A DNA stretch of 27,084 bases from Myxococcota bacterium (GTDB lineage: Bacteria > Myxococcota_A > UBA9160 > PR03). The stretch's first letter is position 1. Every line of letters begins with the position of its first letter. The DNA lies in the NCBI GenBank assembly GCA_030066475.1, contig JASJBO010000092.1, forward strand, positions 1-27,084, in the 5' to 3' direction. Below, in pieces: positions 7,230-14,660 of the stretch. Under the pieces are notes generated by a model. That model saw nothing but the letters and a program-made list of their open reading frames with translations, did not search any database and was not told the DNA's origin. Both the position numbers and the translations under genes were made by a program.

Positions 7230-8318
7230 CTACGCGGACCGGTCGCAGCCGCCGCTCGCTCCGCCGGAAGATCCGCGCAGCCGCGGGTCCGGCGAACCGT
7301 CCGCGATCGCCAGCGCGCGCTCGACCAGCGCACCGGTGGAGCGCTGCAGGCCCTCGAACCCCTCGCCGTAGGTCTTGCCCTGCAGGTAGCGGGCGTAGAT
7401 GCCCTCGCTGATGACGGCGAGCTTGTAGAGCGCGAGCACCTGGTAGAAGTCGACGGCCGCCAGGTCGCGGCCGCTGGCCTTGGCGTAGGCCTCGATCAGC
7501 TCGGCGCGTGAGTAGAAGCCCGGCTGCCCGGTGACGCCGGCCCCGAGCTGGGTGGGGGGATCGCCGGGCTCGCTCCAGTAGATCAGCGTGTAGCCCAGGT
7601 CGGCCAGGGGGTCGCCGAGCGTCGCCATCTCCCAGTCGAAGATCGCGACGACGCGCCCGGGATCGGTCGGGTCGAGCGCCATGTTGCCGAGCCGGTAGTC
7701 GCCGTGCACGATGGTGGGCGGCGGGGACTCCGGGAGCGCGCCGCGCAGCCGCTCGATCAGGGCGTCGATCTGCGGGAGCGGGCCCGTCTTGGAGCGCTCC
7801 CACTGCTGCGACCAGCGCCGCACCTGGCGCTCCAGGTAGCCCGCCGGACGTCCGAAGTCGCCGAGCCCCACGGCCTCGTAGTCGACCGCGTGCAGCGCGA
7901 CGAGCGCGTCGACCAGCGCCTGGCTGGTGCGGCGGCGGTCGGACTCGCTCGGCGCGAAGCCCTCCGGGATGTGGTCGTGCAGGACGACGCCCGGCGTGTA
8001 GTCCATCACGTAGAACGGCGCGTCGTTGACCTCGACGTCGGTGCACAGGGCGAGGGGTCGCGGCGCCGGCACCGGCGTGTCGGCCAGCGCGGCCAGCACG
8101 CGATGCTCGCGCACCATGTCGTGGGCCGTGGGCAGCACGTGGCCGAGCGGCGGCCGGCGCAGCACCCACTGGCGCCCCCCGCCCTCGACCCGGTAGGTCA
8201 GGTTCGAGCGACCGCCGCTGATCAGCGAGAAGCGCAGCTCGACGTCGCCGTCCGGCACCTGCTCGGCGAAGAAGCGCGCCACCGCCTCGTGCCGAATCCC
8301 CCGGACCGGGTCACTCAT
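7230..8318 (-). CDS. Phosphotransferase family protein (aminoglycoside-phosphotransferase fold, ACAD10/11-like)
   Basis: A 362-residue kinase-fold protein. The catalytic loop HGDYRLGN (205-212) and the metal-binding IFDWE (226-230, D228) are intact; ISGGRSNLTYRV (33-44) is the nucleotide-binding strand and WVLRRPP (51-57) the usual beta-3 region of this subgroup. Relatives often sit next to acyl-CoA dehydrogenases or, in animals, are fused to them (ACAD10/11), where they take part in degradation of 4-hydroxy acids. No acyl-CoA dehydrogenase is visible here, so the substrate is open; antibiotic resistance is not implied. There is no ribosome-binding site; instead TAAGCT lies exactly 7 nt before the ATG, suggesting a leaderless mRNA. 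The C-terminus is a low-complexity Gly/Ser/Arg tail. Confidence 0.88.
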   Translation of the reverse strand: MSDPVRGIRHEAVARFFAEQVPDGDVELRFSLISGGRSNLTYRVEGGGRQWVLRRPPLGHVLPTAHDMVREHRVLAALADTPVPAPRPLALCTDVEVNDAPFYVMDYTPGVVLHDHIPEGFAPSESDRRRTSQALVDALVALHAVDYEAVGLGDFGRPAGYLERQVRRWSQQWERSKTGPLPQIDALIERLRGALPESPPPTIVHGDYRLGNMALDPTDPGRVVAIFDWEMATLGDPLADLGYTLIYWSEPGDPPTQLGAGVTGQPGFYSRAELIEAYAKASGRDLAAVDFYQVLALYKLAVISEGIYARYLQGKTYGEGFEGLQRSTGALVERALAIADGSPDPRLRGSSGGASGGCDRSA

Positions 8319-8325
8319 GGCGCGC

Positions 8326-8331
8326 AGCTTA
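8326..8331 (-). promoter_or_regulatory. Candidate -10 box for leaderless transcription of the phosphotransferase gene
   Basis: Read on the minus strand, TAAGCT is followed by GCGCGCC (7 nt) and then the ATG. This puts the expected transcription start on or next to the start codon. No Shine-Dalgarno sequence is present. Confidence 0.5.
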
Positions 8332-8372
8332 TGCCAGCCCCCCGCCGACCGCCCGACGGCGCGCGGGTGCGA

Positions 8373-8378
8373 TAGGCT
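8373..8378 (+). promoter_or_regulatory. Possible -10 box of the Nramp-related gene
   Basis: TAGGCT fits TANNNT and ends 29 nt before the GTG at 8408; a GAGGAG ribosome-binding site lies between them. No -35 box is evident. Confidence 0.3.
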
Positions 8379-8407
8379 CCGCCCGAGACCTGCCGAGGAG
8401 AGCGCCC

Positions 8408-9823
8408 GTGGGCTGGATCCGGCTCCCCGACCGGGTGCTCCCGGCGCCGGAGACGGCCGAGCTGCCGCCGCCGGTGCCGCTGCGCTACATGCTCGGCCCC
8501 TCGATCGTGCTGGCCGGGCTCTCGCTCGGCAGCGGCGAGTTCGTGCTCTGGCCGCGGCTCACCGCCGAGTGGGGATTTTCGCTGTTCTGGGCCTGTGTTG
8601 CGGGCGTGACGCTCCAGTTCTTCGTGAACATGGAGATCGAGCGCTACACGCTCGCCACGGGCGAGAGCGCCGTGACCGGCTTCGTGCGGCTGTGGCGCGG
8701 CTTCGGACCGCTGTTCCTGGTCGCGGCGACCCTGCCCTGGATCTGGCCGGGCTGGGCCACCGGCGCGGCCACCCTGCTCTCCTGGGAGATCGGCGGCCCG
8801 GTTCGTGTGTACGCCGTGGCCGGGCTGGTCGCGTGCGGGCTCGCCCTCTCGACCGGTGCAGTCGTCTACCGCACCGTGGAGCGGCTCCAGACGCTGCTGG
8901 TGGGCGCGATCTTCGCGGGCGTGGTGCTGCTGGCCGCGCTCGTGGTGCGCGCCGAGGACGTCGCGGCGCTGGGCGCGGGCCTGCTCCAGGTGGGGCACGT
9001 GCCCGACGGCATCCACCTGCCGCTGCTGCTCTCGGCGCTCGCGTTCGCCGGCGCCGGGGGCAGCGCCAACCTGGCCCAGTCGAACCTCGTGAAGGACAAG
9101 GGCTACGCGATGGGGGCCTGGATCGGGCGCCTCACCAGTCCGTTCACGGGCCGCGTCGAGGCCGAGAGCGAGGTCGGGCGCGTGTTCGAGGCGAGCCCCG
9201 TGCACGCCGCGCGCTGGCGCGCCTGGTGGCGGCGCGCCAACGTCGAGCACGGCGTCTCGTTCCTGGCGCTGTGCCTGGTCTCGATGGCGCTGCTGTGCCT
9301 GGTGACCCACGCGCTGCTCGGTGCCGGCGGGCCGGTGGGGCCCGACCTGGAGTTCCTGGGCGACGAGGCGCGCGTGCTCGAGGAGCGGCTCGGCCCCGGC
9401 GCGCGCCATCTGTTCCTGATCGCCGGCATCGCGGTGCTGTTCTCGACCGAGCTCGGGCTGCTCGACGCCGTGTCGCGCGTGGCGGCCGACCTGATCAAGC
9501 TCTCGTTCCTGCGCGGCCGGCCGGCCTGGACCATTAGCCGTCTCTACTTCGTCGTGCTCTGGTCGCTGATCGCGTTCGGCGCGCTCGTGCTGGCCACCGG
9601 CTTCGACCAGCCGCTCCAGCTCCTGGTGCTGTCGGCGTCGCTCAACGCCTTCGTGATGTTCGGCTACACGGGCCTGCTGCTGTGGCTCAACGCGCGCTCG
9701 TTCGGCGGGCCGTTGCGGCCCGGCGCCCTGCGCCTCGGCGCGCTCGGGCTGGCGTTCGCGTTCTTCGGCTACTTCAGCGCCCTCACCCTGGCCGAGCAGG
9801 TGCGACGCGTCACAGCAGGCTGA
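8408..9823 (+). CDS. Nramp-related multi-pass membrane transporter
   Basis: A 471-residue protein with about ten to eleven membrane segments. The N-terminal GPSIVLAGLSLGSGEFVLWP and the overall spacing resemble Nramp-family metal transporters. The residues that bind metal in classical Nramp are not there: the TM1 DPGN motif is GSGE (41-44), and the TM6 MPH region reads GAGGSANLAQSN (215-226). It belongs to a divergent branch whose cargo cannot be told from sequence; magnesium and other divalent or even non-metal substrates are possible. The GTG at 8408 has a GAGGAG ribosome-binding site. Its last 14 bases overlap the end of the convergent DNA polymerase II gene. Confidence 0.75.
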   Translation: MGWIRLPDRVLPAPETAELPPPVPLRYMLGPSIVLAGLSLGSGEFVLWPRLTAEWGFSLFWACVAGVTLQFFVNMEIERYTLATGESAVTGFVRLWRGFGPLFLVAATLPWIWPGWATGAATLLSWEIGGPVRVYAVAGLVACGLALSTGAVVYRTVERLQTLLVGAIFAGVVLLAALVVRAEDVAALGAGLLQVGHVPDGIHLPLLLSALAFAGAGGSANLAQSNLVKDKGYAMGAWIGRLTSPFTGRVEAESEVGRVFEASPVHAARWRAWWRRANVEHGVSFLALCLVSMALLCLVTHALLGAGGPVGPDLEFLGDEARVLEERLGPGARHLFLIAGIAVLFSTELGLLDAVSRVAADLIKLSFLRGRPAWTISRLYFVVLWSLIAFGALVLATGFDQPLQLLVLSASLNAFVMFGYTGLLLWLNARSFGGPLRPGALRLGALGLAFAFFGYFSALTLAEQVRRVTAG

Positions 9824-12083
9824 GCTGCCGCGGGGCGCCCAGCGCCTCGTCGAAGCTGCCGCCCGTCTCGACCAGGATCGCGTCGGCCACCGGCCGCAGC
9901 ACCTTCTCGACGTAGTGGCGGCGGTCGACGTCCGCCGGCACCGGCGCGCCGGGCTCGACCGGCTCGGGCCCGTTGGCGGCGATCACGTAGCGGACCACGC
10001 GGCCCGCGCGCGCGCCGAGCTTGCGGGCCGCCTGGACGTGCGGCGGCGTGGTGGCCGTGTAGCGCTCGAGCGACGCCTTGCGCACGCGCTTCACGTAGAT
10101 CAGCTCGTCGTCGCGCTGGCCCGCCAGCACCTCGTCGGTCAGCGCCTTCACGAAGGGCATCACCGGCCGGTCGGTGAAGAGCCGCTCGAACATCCCCTCC
10201 TGGAGCCGGCGCGCGATCGCCGGCCAGTCGCGCCGCACCGACTCGAGCCCGACCACCACCAGCCGGCCGTCCGCCCAGCCCGCGTAGCGCTTGTGGCTGG
10301 CGCCCCGCCCACCTCGCACACGCGGCAGGAACAGGCGGGTGTAGAGGCGCTCGTACTCGAGCTCGAGGCGCGGCTCCACGCGGTACTCGCGCCGGATGCG
10401 CTCGGCGATCTCGGCCTCGACCCGCTCGCGCAGCGCCTCGGCGCGCTCCGGGTCGTCGAGCTGGACGAAGACCGAGTCGGTGTCGCCGTACAGGACCGGC
10501 ACGCCCGCCGCGCTGAAGGCGTCGCCGGTCCAGCGCAGCGTCTGCTGGCCGAAGCCGGTGATGGCGTTGGCGATGGCCGGGTCGAAGAAGCGGCACGAGC
10601 CGGCGCCGAGCACGCCGAACAGCGCGTTCATCATGATCTTGATGGCCTGGTCGGCGTGCCGGTCGCCGCGCGCCTTGGCCGACTCGCGCGCGGTCATGAA
10701 GCGGTCGATCAGCCCGGGCAGGATCGCCTCGCCGCGGTCGAAGCGCGCGCCGTTGGGCGCCTCGAGCGCGTCGTCGGCCGCGCGCGCGTGCGCCAGGGGG
10801 TCGAGGTTGAAGGTGCGGATCAGGCTCGGGTACAGGCTCTTGAAGTCGTAGACGGCGACGTTCTCGTGCAGGCCCGGCACGGGCTCGAGCAGCGCACCGC
10901 CGCGCACCCCGGCGCTCTTGCGAGTCGTGTCCACACTGGGCGCCACGAAGCCGCGGCGGCGCAGGGCGGGCAGGTAGAGCCGGTCGAACGAGGCGATGCT
11001 CGCGCCCACCCGGTCGAGCGGCATGCCCGAGAGCAGGCTGCGCTCCACCGCGAGCGCCAGCAGCCCCTCGTGCTCGAGGATGTCGAGCACGAGCCGCGCG
11101 TCCTCGCGGTTGTAGGCCACGAGCGCCGCCGGGTCCTCGCGATAGCGGCGGGCGATCTCCAGGGCCGCGTCCGCGCGCTCGGCGTCGATCAGCTTGCCGC
11201 GTCCGAGCACGGCGCGCGCCACGGTCTCGAGCCGGTAGTCCTCGAGGCGCAGCGCGTCGCGCACCAGCTCGATGCCGTCCAGCACCACGCGCCCGGGGAT
11301 CTGCGCGCGCGTCTGCCGCGTGTAGCCGATGTCCTCCTGGAAGCGCACGTCGCCCGGCACGCGCCCGAGCAGCGCCGCCATCCCGAGCGCCTGGCAGCGC
11401 TTCGCCCAGACGCGCAGGTCGAAGTCCACCACGTTCCAGCCGACCAGCACGTCGGGGTCGATCACCGAGATGCGGTCCATCACCGCCTGGAGCAGCGTCG
11501 GCTCGTCGGCGTGACACACCGCCCCGTCGACCCGGCCCTCCGCGACCAGGTGCACCTCGTCCGCGTCGCCGCCGACCAGCGCGGCCGAGAAGATGCGGCT
11601 TGCGTCGGGCGAGGTCTCGAGGTCGATCGAGAGCACGCGCAGCGCCGGCTTCACCTCGGCGGGGCGCAGCACGGGGTTGCGGAAGCGCAGCAGCCCGCCG
11701 CGCCGGCGCGCCTCGCCCTCGATCTCGACGCCGCTGCGGATGCCCAGGTCGTTCAGGTAGCGGAACGGGAAGCGGACGTCCGACTCGAGCGCGTCGCCCG
11801 TCTCGAGTCGGTCGCGCAGGCGCGGCACGTCGGCGGGCACCGCGGCCACGACCTCCAGCACCTCGCGCCCGTCGAGCGCGCGCAGCGGACTGGGCCGGAT
11901 CTCGAGCCCTTCGCGGCCCCCGAGGCGTTCGGCGGCGCCGGCCGCCACGAAGAAGTACGGGCGGAAGCGGTCGTCCTCGACGAGGAAGGCGCCGTCGTCC
12001 TCGAGGCGGCCGAAGAGCTGCACGACCGGCCGGCCATCGCGGACGCGGTAGGTCGGCTGGAGCAGGAAGCCCGTGGCCCGCAT
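9810..12083 (-). CDS. polB: DNA polymerase II (family B)
   Basis: A 757-residue family B polymerase of E. coli Pol II type, used in translesion synthesis and replication restart. The proofreading exonuclease has Exo I LSIDLETSPD, Exo II VGWNVVDFDL and Exo III YNREDARLVLDI. The polymerase has motif A YDFKSLYPSLIRTFNLDP, motif B KIMMNALFG and motif C YGDTDS (532-537), all with their acidic residues. A GTG at 12098 in frame would add five residues, but the ATG at 12083 fits better: MRATGFLLQPTYRV matches the family's N-terminus, and a TACCCT box sits 6 nt before it. This suggests a leaderless mRNA. The gene ends in a 14-nt convergent overlap with the Nramp-related gene. Confidence 0.94.
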   Translation of the reverse strand: MRATGFLLQPTYRVRDGRPVVQLFGRLEDDGAFLVEDDRFRPYFFVAAGAAERLGGREGLEIRPSPLRALDGREVLEVVAAVPADVPRLRDRLETGDALESDVRFPFRYLNDLGIRSGVEIEGEARRRGGLLRFRNPVLRPAEVKPALRVLSIDLETSPDASRIFSAALVGGDADEVHLVAEGRVDGAVCHADEPTLLQAVMDRISVIDPDVLVGWNVVDFDLRVWAKRCQALGMAALLGRVPGDVRFQEDIGYTRQTRAQIPGRVVLDGIELVRDALRLEDYRLETVARAVLGRGKLIDAERADAALEIARRYREDPAALVAYNREDARLVLDILEHEGLLALAVERSLLSGMPLDRVGASIASFDRLYLPALRRRGFVAPSVDTTRKSAGVRGGALLEPVPGLHENVAVYDFKSLYPSLIRTFNLDPLAHARAADDALEAPNGARFDRGEAILPGLIDRFMTARESAKARGDRHADQAIKIMMNALFGVLGAGSCRFFDPAIANAITGFGQQTLRWTGDAFSAAGVPVLYGDTDSVFVQLDDPERAEALRERVEAEIAERIRREYRVEPRLELEYERLYTRLFLPRVRGGRGASHKRYAGWADGRLVVVGLESVRRDWPAIARRLQEGMFERLFTDRPVMPFVKALTDEVLAGQRDDELIYVKRVRKASLERYTATTPPHVQAARKLGARAGRVVRYVIAANGPEPVEPGAPVPADVDRRHYVEKVLRPVADAILVETGGSFDEALGAPRQLSLL

Positions 12084-12089
12084 CCCGCA

Positions 12090-12095
12090 AGGGTA
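12090..12095 (-). promoter_or_regulatory. Candidate -10 box for leaderless transcription of polB
   Basis: Read on the minus strand, TACCCT is followed by TGCGGG and the ATG, with no Shine-Dalgarno sequence. The context GTGTACCCTT closely matches GTGTACCTTT before the neighbouring racemase-fold gene. The box overlaps the alternative GTG start region, which argues for the ATG. Confidence 0.5.
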
Positions 12096-12122
12096 CACCG
12101 CGCGCCGCCGCCGCCCGCCCGC

Positions 12123-13460
12123 TCAGAAGCGACGCGGGAAGGGACGCCAGGTGCCGGCCAGCCGGCCGCCGCGCAGCAGGTGGATCTCCTCGAACTGGAA
12201 CAGGGCGTCGCCCTGGCGCGGGCGGTAGACGACCCAGTCCCCGACGGCGAGCCCCTGCCGACGCGAGCCGTTGAGCAGGCTCAGCGTGGGGAGCAGGTTC
12301 TCGTTGGGGGGGTCGTCGACCCACTCGTTGCGCAGCAGGCCGGTCGGGTGCACCACGTCTGCGGCCCAGCCGCCGCCGTTCACGTAGAAGGCCACGGCGC
12401 GGTTCGGGTTCCACCAGCGCCAGACCGAGGTCAGCGACTCGAGGAACGGCAGCCGCGCCGCCTCGATGCGCTTGAGCACGGGCGTCGCGATGAAGATCGC
12501 TGGCTGGTGCCCCGCCAGGGTGAACCCGTCGTAGGTCGCGGGCATCAGCAAGCCGCCGCCGAGCGCGAGGTCGTTCACGACGCCGCCCGGCCCGTAGAGC
12601 GTGTAGGTGCGGCTGCCCCCGCCGTTCCAGGTGGGATCCTCCCCGACCAGCGTCGGAAACTCGCGGCGGGCGAAGCCGACGAAGTCGCGATACCGCGCCA
12701 GCATGCCGGCGAAGGCGCGCTGCACCGGCGCGGGGCGGGGCTCCCACGGCCAGCGCAGGAAGCCGGGCGCGTGCGCCACGTGCCCGTCGTAGCCCATGAA
12801 GCCGGTGAAGCGGACGCGCCCTGCCGCGGCGCCCAGCGCCTCGAGCAGCGGGCGCAGCTCCTCCGTGTCGCGCGCGCCGCCCCGGTGGAGACCGACGTCG
12901 ATCTCGACGGCGATGCGCAGCACCAGGTCCCGGTCGCGCGCGAGGGCCAGGTAGTCGTCGAGCAGCGCGGCATCGTGAACCAGCCACTGGATTCGCTCGC
13001 TCGCCGCCGCTGTCGCAGCGGGCTCGGCGAAGGCGTCGTAGAACTCGCGCGCGGCACCCGCCGGCACCGGCTTGCCCAGCAGCACGTCGACCTCCGGCCC
13101 GGTGGCCGCCAGGAGGTCCCGCAGGAACGGGGCGTGGAACGCCATCAGGCCCCGTGCGCCGGTGCGCTCCAGCGCGTAGCGGAGCAGCTCCAGCGACGGC
13201 AGCGACTTGGTCACCAGACGCAGCCGAAGCGGTGGCGCCACGTGCCCGCGCACCGCGTCGAGGTTGGCGTCGAGGCGGTCGAGGTCGATCAGGATCAGCG
13301 GTCGAGCGGGGGCGTGCGCCGCCAGCTCGGCCCCGAGCGCCTCGTAGTAGGGCTGGCGCGCGGGCGCCTGCGCGGCGGGCCGCGCCGCCCACAGCAGCAG
13401 CGCCCCGGCTCCCACGACACCGCACGCCGCCAGCGCCCGCCGCTGTCTCCCGACCCGCAT
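12123..13460 (-). CDS. Alanine-racemase-fold (fold type III PLP) protein with N-terminal membrane anchor or signal
   Basis: A 445-residue protein. After a hydrophobic N-terminal segment (about residues 9-30, preceded by GRQRR) comes the alanine racemase N-terminal barrel: LILIDLDRLDANL and LRLVTKSLPSLELL, where Lys85 is the expected PLP lysine. The rest (EIDVGLHRGG, FTGFMGYDGHV and a C-terminal beta domain) resembles the D-threonine aldolase/D-serine dehydratase group more than true alanine racemase. The reaction is unknown. The N-terminus suggests that it acts outside the cytoplasm; the paired Arg would allow Tat export with PLP already bound, but the motif is not canonical. The gene is divergent from the alkyltransferase-like gene, and TACCTT lies 7 nt before its ATG. 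Confidence 0.8.
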   Translation of the reverse strand: MRVGRQRRALAACGVVGAGALLLWAARPAAQAPARQPYYEALGAELAAHAPARPLILIDLDRLDANLDAVRGHVAPPLRLRLVTKSLPSLELLRYALERTGARGLMAFHAPFLRDLLAATGPEVDVLLGKPVPAGAAREFYDAFAEPAATAAASERIQWLVHDAALLDDYLALARDRDLVLRIAVEIDVGLHRGGARDTEELRPLLEALGAAAGRVRFTGFMGYDGHVAHAPGFLRWPWEPRPAPVQRAFAGMLARYRDFVGFARREFPTLVGEDPTWNGGGSRTYTLYGPGGVVNDLALGGGLLMPATYDGFTLAGHQPAIFIATPVLKRIEAARLPFLESLTSVWRWWNPNRAVAFYVNGGGWAADVVHPTGLLRNEWVDDPPNENLLPTLSLLNGSRRQGLAVGDWVVYRPRQGDALFQFEEIHLLRGGRLAGTWRPFPRRF

Positions 13461-13467
13461 CGGGTGA

Positions 13468-13473
13468 AAGGTA
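13468..13473 (-). promoter_or_regulatory. Candidate -10 box for leaderless transcription of the racemase-fold gene
   Basis: Read on the minus strand, TACCTT is followed by TCACCCG (7 nt) and the ATG at 13460. The box shares bases 13472-13473 with the opposite-strand TACACT box of the divergent gene. Confidence 0.5.
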
Positions 13474-13477
13474 CACT
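13472..13477 (+). promoter_or_regulatory. Candidate -10 box for leaderless transcription of the alkyltransferase-like gene
   Basis: TACACT is followed by GCCGGCC (7 nt) and the GTG at 13485; no Shine-Dalgarno sequence is present. It overlaps the divergent gene's box by two bases, so the two promoters should exclude each other. Confidence 0.5.
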
Positions 13478-13484
13478 GCCGGCC

Positions 13485-13826
13485 GTGCCCGCCCGCAGCT
13501 CGGACCTGTACCCGCGCATCTACGCCGTGGTGAGGCGCATTCCGCGCGGCCGCGTGGCCACCTACGGACAGGTGGCGGAGCTGGCCGGCATCGGGCGCCA
13601 TGCGCGCCAGGTGGGCTATGCGCTCCACGCGCTGCCCGAGCACCTCGCTCTGCCGTGGCACCGCGTCGTGAATGCGGCCGGGCGCTGCTCGCCGCGCGCC
13701 GAGCCGGGCGGCGAGCGGCTCCAGCAGGCGCTGCTCGAGGCCGAGGGCGTCGAGTTCGGCCGCCGCGACCGCATCGATCTCACCCGCTACCGCTGGCGCC
13801 CGCGCGGGCGCCGCCGCGGCGATTGA
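13485..13826 (+). CDS. atl: Alkyltransferase-like protein (ATL)
   Basis: A 113-residue protein with the DNA-binding domain of O6-methylguanine methyltransferase: IPRGRVATYGQVAELAG (19-35) and HARQVGYAL. The methyl-accepting PCHRV motif reads PWHRV (57-61), with Trp58 in place of the catalytic Cys. This Cys-to-Trp change defines bacterial ATL proteins such as E. coli YbaZ, which bind O6-alkylguanine and hand it to nucleotide excision repair instead of removing the alkyl group. The frame is open far upstream, but the GTG at 13485 gives the normal ATL length. The C-terminus is Arg-rich. It may be transcribed with the downstream hydrolase, 42 nt away, although that gene has its own ribosome-binding site. 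Confidence 0.9.
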   Translation: MPARSSDLYPRIYAVVRRIPRGRVATYGQVAELAGIGRHARQVGYALHALPEHLALPWHRVVNAAGRCSPRAEPGGERLQQALLEAEGVEFGRRDRIDLTRYRWRPRGRRRGD

Positions 13827-13868
13827 GGAACCATCCGGGGCGCACGAGAGCGACGCCAGGGGGGAGCG

Positions 13869-14660
13869 ATGGCACTCGACGGCTTCGAAGCGACCCGGTT
13901 CGGCCACGACGGCCAGACGCGCGACGTCTACCGGCGCGGCAGTGGGCCGGGCGTCGTGGTGATCCACGAGATCCCGGGCATCACGCCGGAGGTGGCCGGC
14001 TTCGCGCGCCGCGTCGCCGACGCGGGCTTCTCGGTGGCCCTGCCCGACCTGTTCGGCACGCCGGGCAAGCCGTTCTCGATGCCGTACGTGGTGAGTCAGA
14101 TGGCGCGCGCCTGCATCAGCCGCGAGTTCCACGTGCTCGCCAGTCACCAGTCGAGCCCGATCACCGACTGGCTGCGCGCGCTGTGCCGCCAGGTGCACGG
14201 CGAGTGCGGCGGCCCCGGCGTGGGCGCGATCGGCATGTGCCTGACGGGCAACTTCGCGCTGGCCCTGATGGTGGACGACGCCGTCATGGCGCCGGTGCTG
14301 AGCCAGCCGTCGCTGCCCTTCCCGCTCGGCAGCGAGCGGCGCGGCGCGCTGCATCTCTCGCCCGAGGACCTCGCGGTGGTGAAGAAGCGGGTCGCGAACG
14401 GGTGTCCCGTGCTGGGGATGCGCTTCACCCACGACCCGATGTGCCGCGGCGACCGCTTCGACACGCTGCGCCGCGAGCTGGGCGACGGCTTCGAGGGCAT
14501 CGAGATCGACTCCGGGCCCGGCAACCCGCACGGCATCGCGCGCAGCGCGCACTCGGTCGTGACGAACGACCTCGTGGACGAGGCCGGCCACCCCACGCGC
14601 GCTGCGCTCGAGCGCGTGCTCGGCTTCTTCGACGAGCGACTCCGTCCCCGAGGCGCGTGA
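13869..14660 (+). CDS. Dienelactone hydrolase family protein
   Basis: A 263-residue alpha/beta hydrolase. The nucleophile elbow GMCLTG gives Cys124, as in dienelactone hydrolase; VIHEIPGI carries Glu34, which in the family activates the Cys. A His lies in GNPHGIARSAH near the C-terminus. Classical members open dienelactones in aromatic degradation, but many relatives hydrolyse other esters and no aromatic-degradation genes are nearby, so the substrate is open. The start has a GGGGGGAG ribosome-binding site. The stop codon overlaps the GTG of the antiporter gene by 4 nt (GTGA). Confidence 0.88.
   Translation: MALDGFEATRFGHDGQTRDVYRRGSGPGVVVIHEIPGITPEVAGFARRVADAGFSVALPDLFGTPGKPFSMPYVVSQMARACISREFHVLASHQSSPITDWLRALCRQVHGECGGPGVGAIGMCLTGNFALALMVDDAVMAPVLSQPSLPFPLGSERRGALHLSPEDLAVVKKRVANGCPVLGMRFTHDPMCRGDRFDTLRRELGDGFEGIEIDSGPGNPHGIARSAHSVVTNDLVDEAGHPTRAALERVLGFFDERLRPRGA

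Noticed and set aside
7230..8318. Reading the phosphotransferase as an aminoglycoside resistance gene.
   Set aside because: The motifs fit the ACAD10/11-like branch, which is linked to acyl-CoA metabolism and not to resistance.
8315..9409. Long minus-strand open frame across the Nramp-related gene, and similar long frames opposite other genes (for example 2819-4729, 21074-23380).
   Set aside because: They have no domain and are rich in Arg, Ala, Gly and His, as expected for antisense of GC-rich genes with strong third-position G/C. The real genes on the other strand have clear motifs.
9915..13484. The open frame upstream of the alkyltransferase-like gene, which would make a 1303-residue protein.
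   Set aside because: Only the last 113 residues resemble a protein family; the rest is antisense to polB and the racemase-fold gene.
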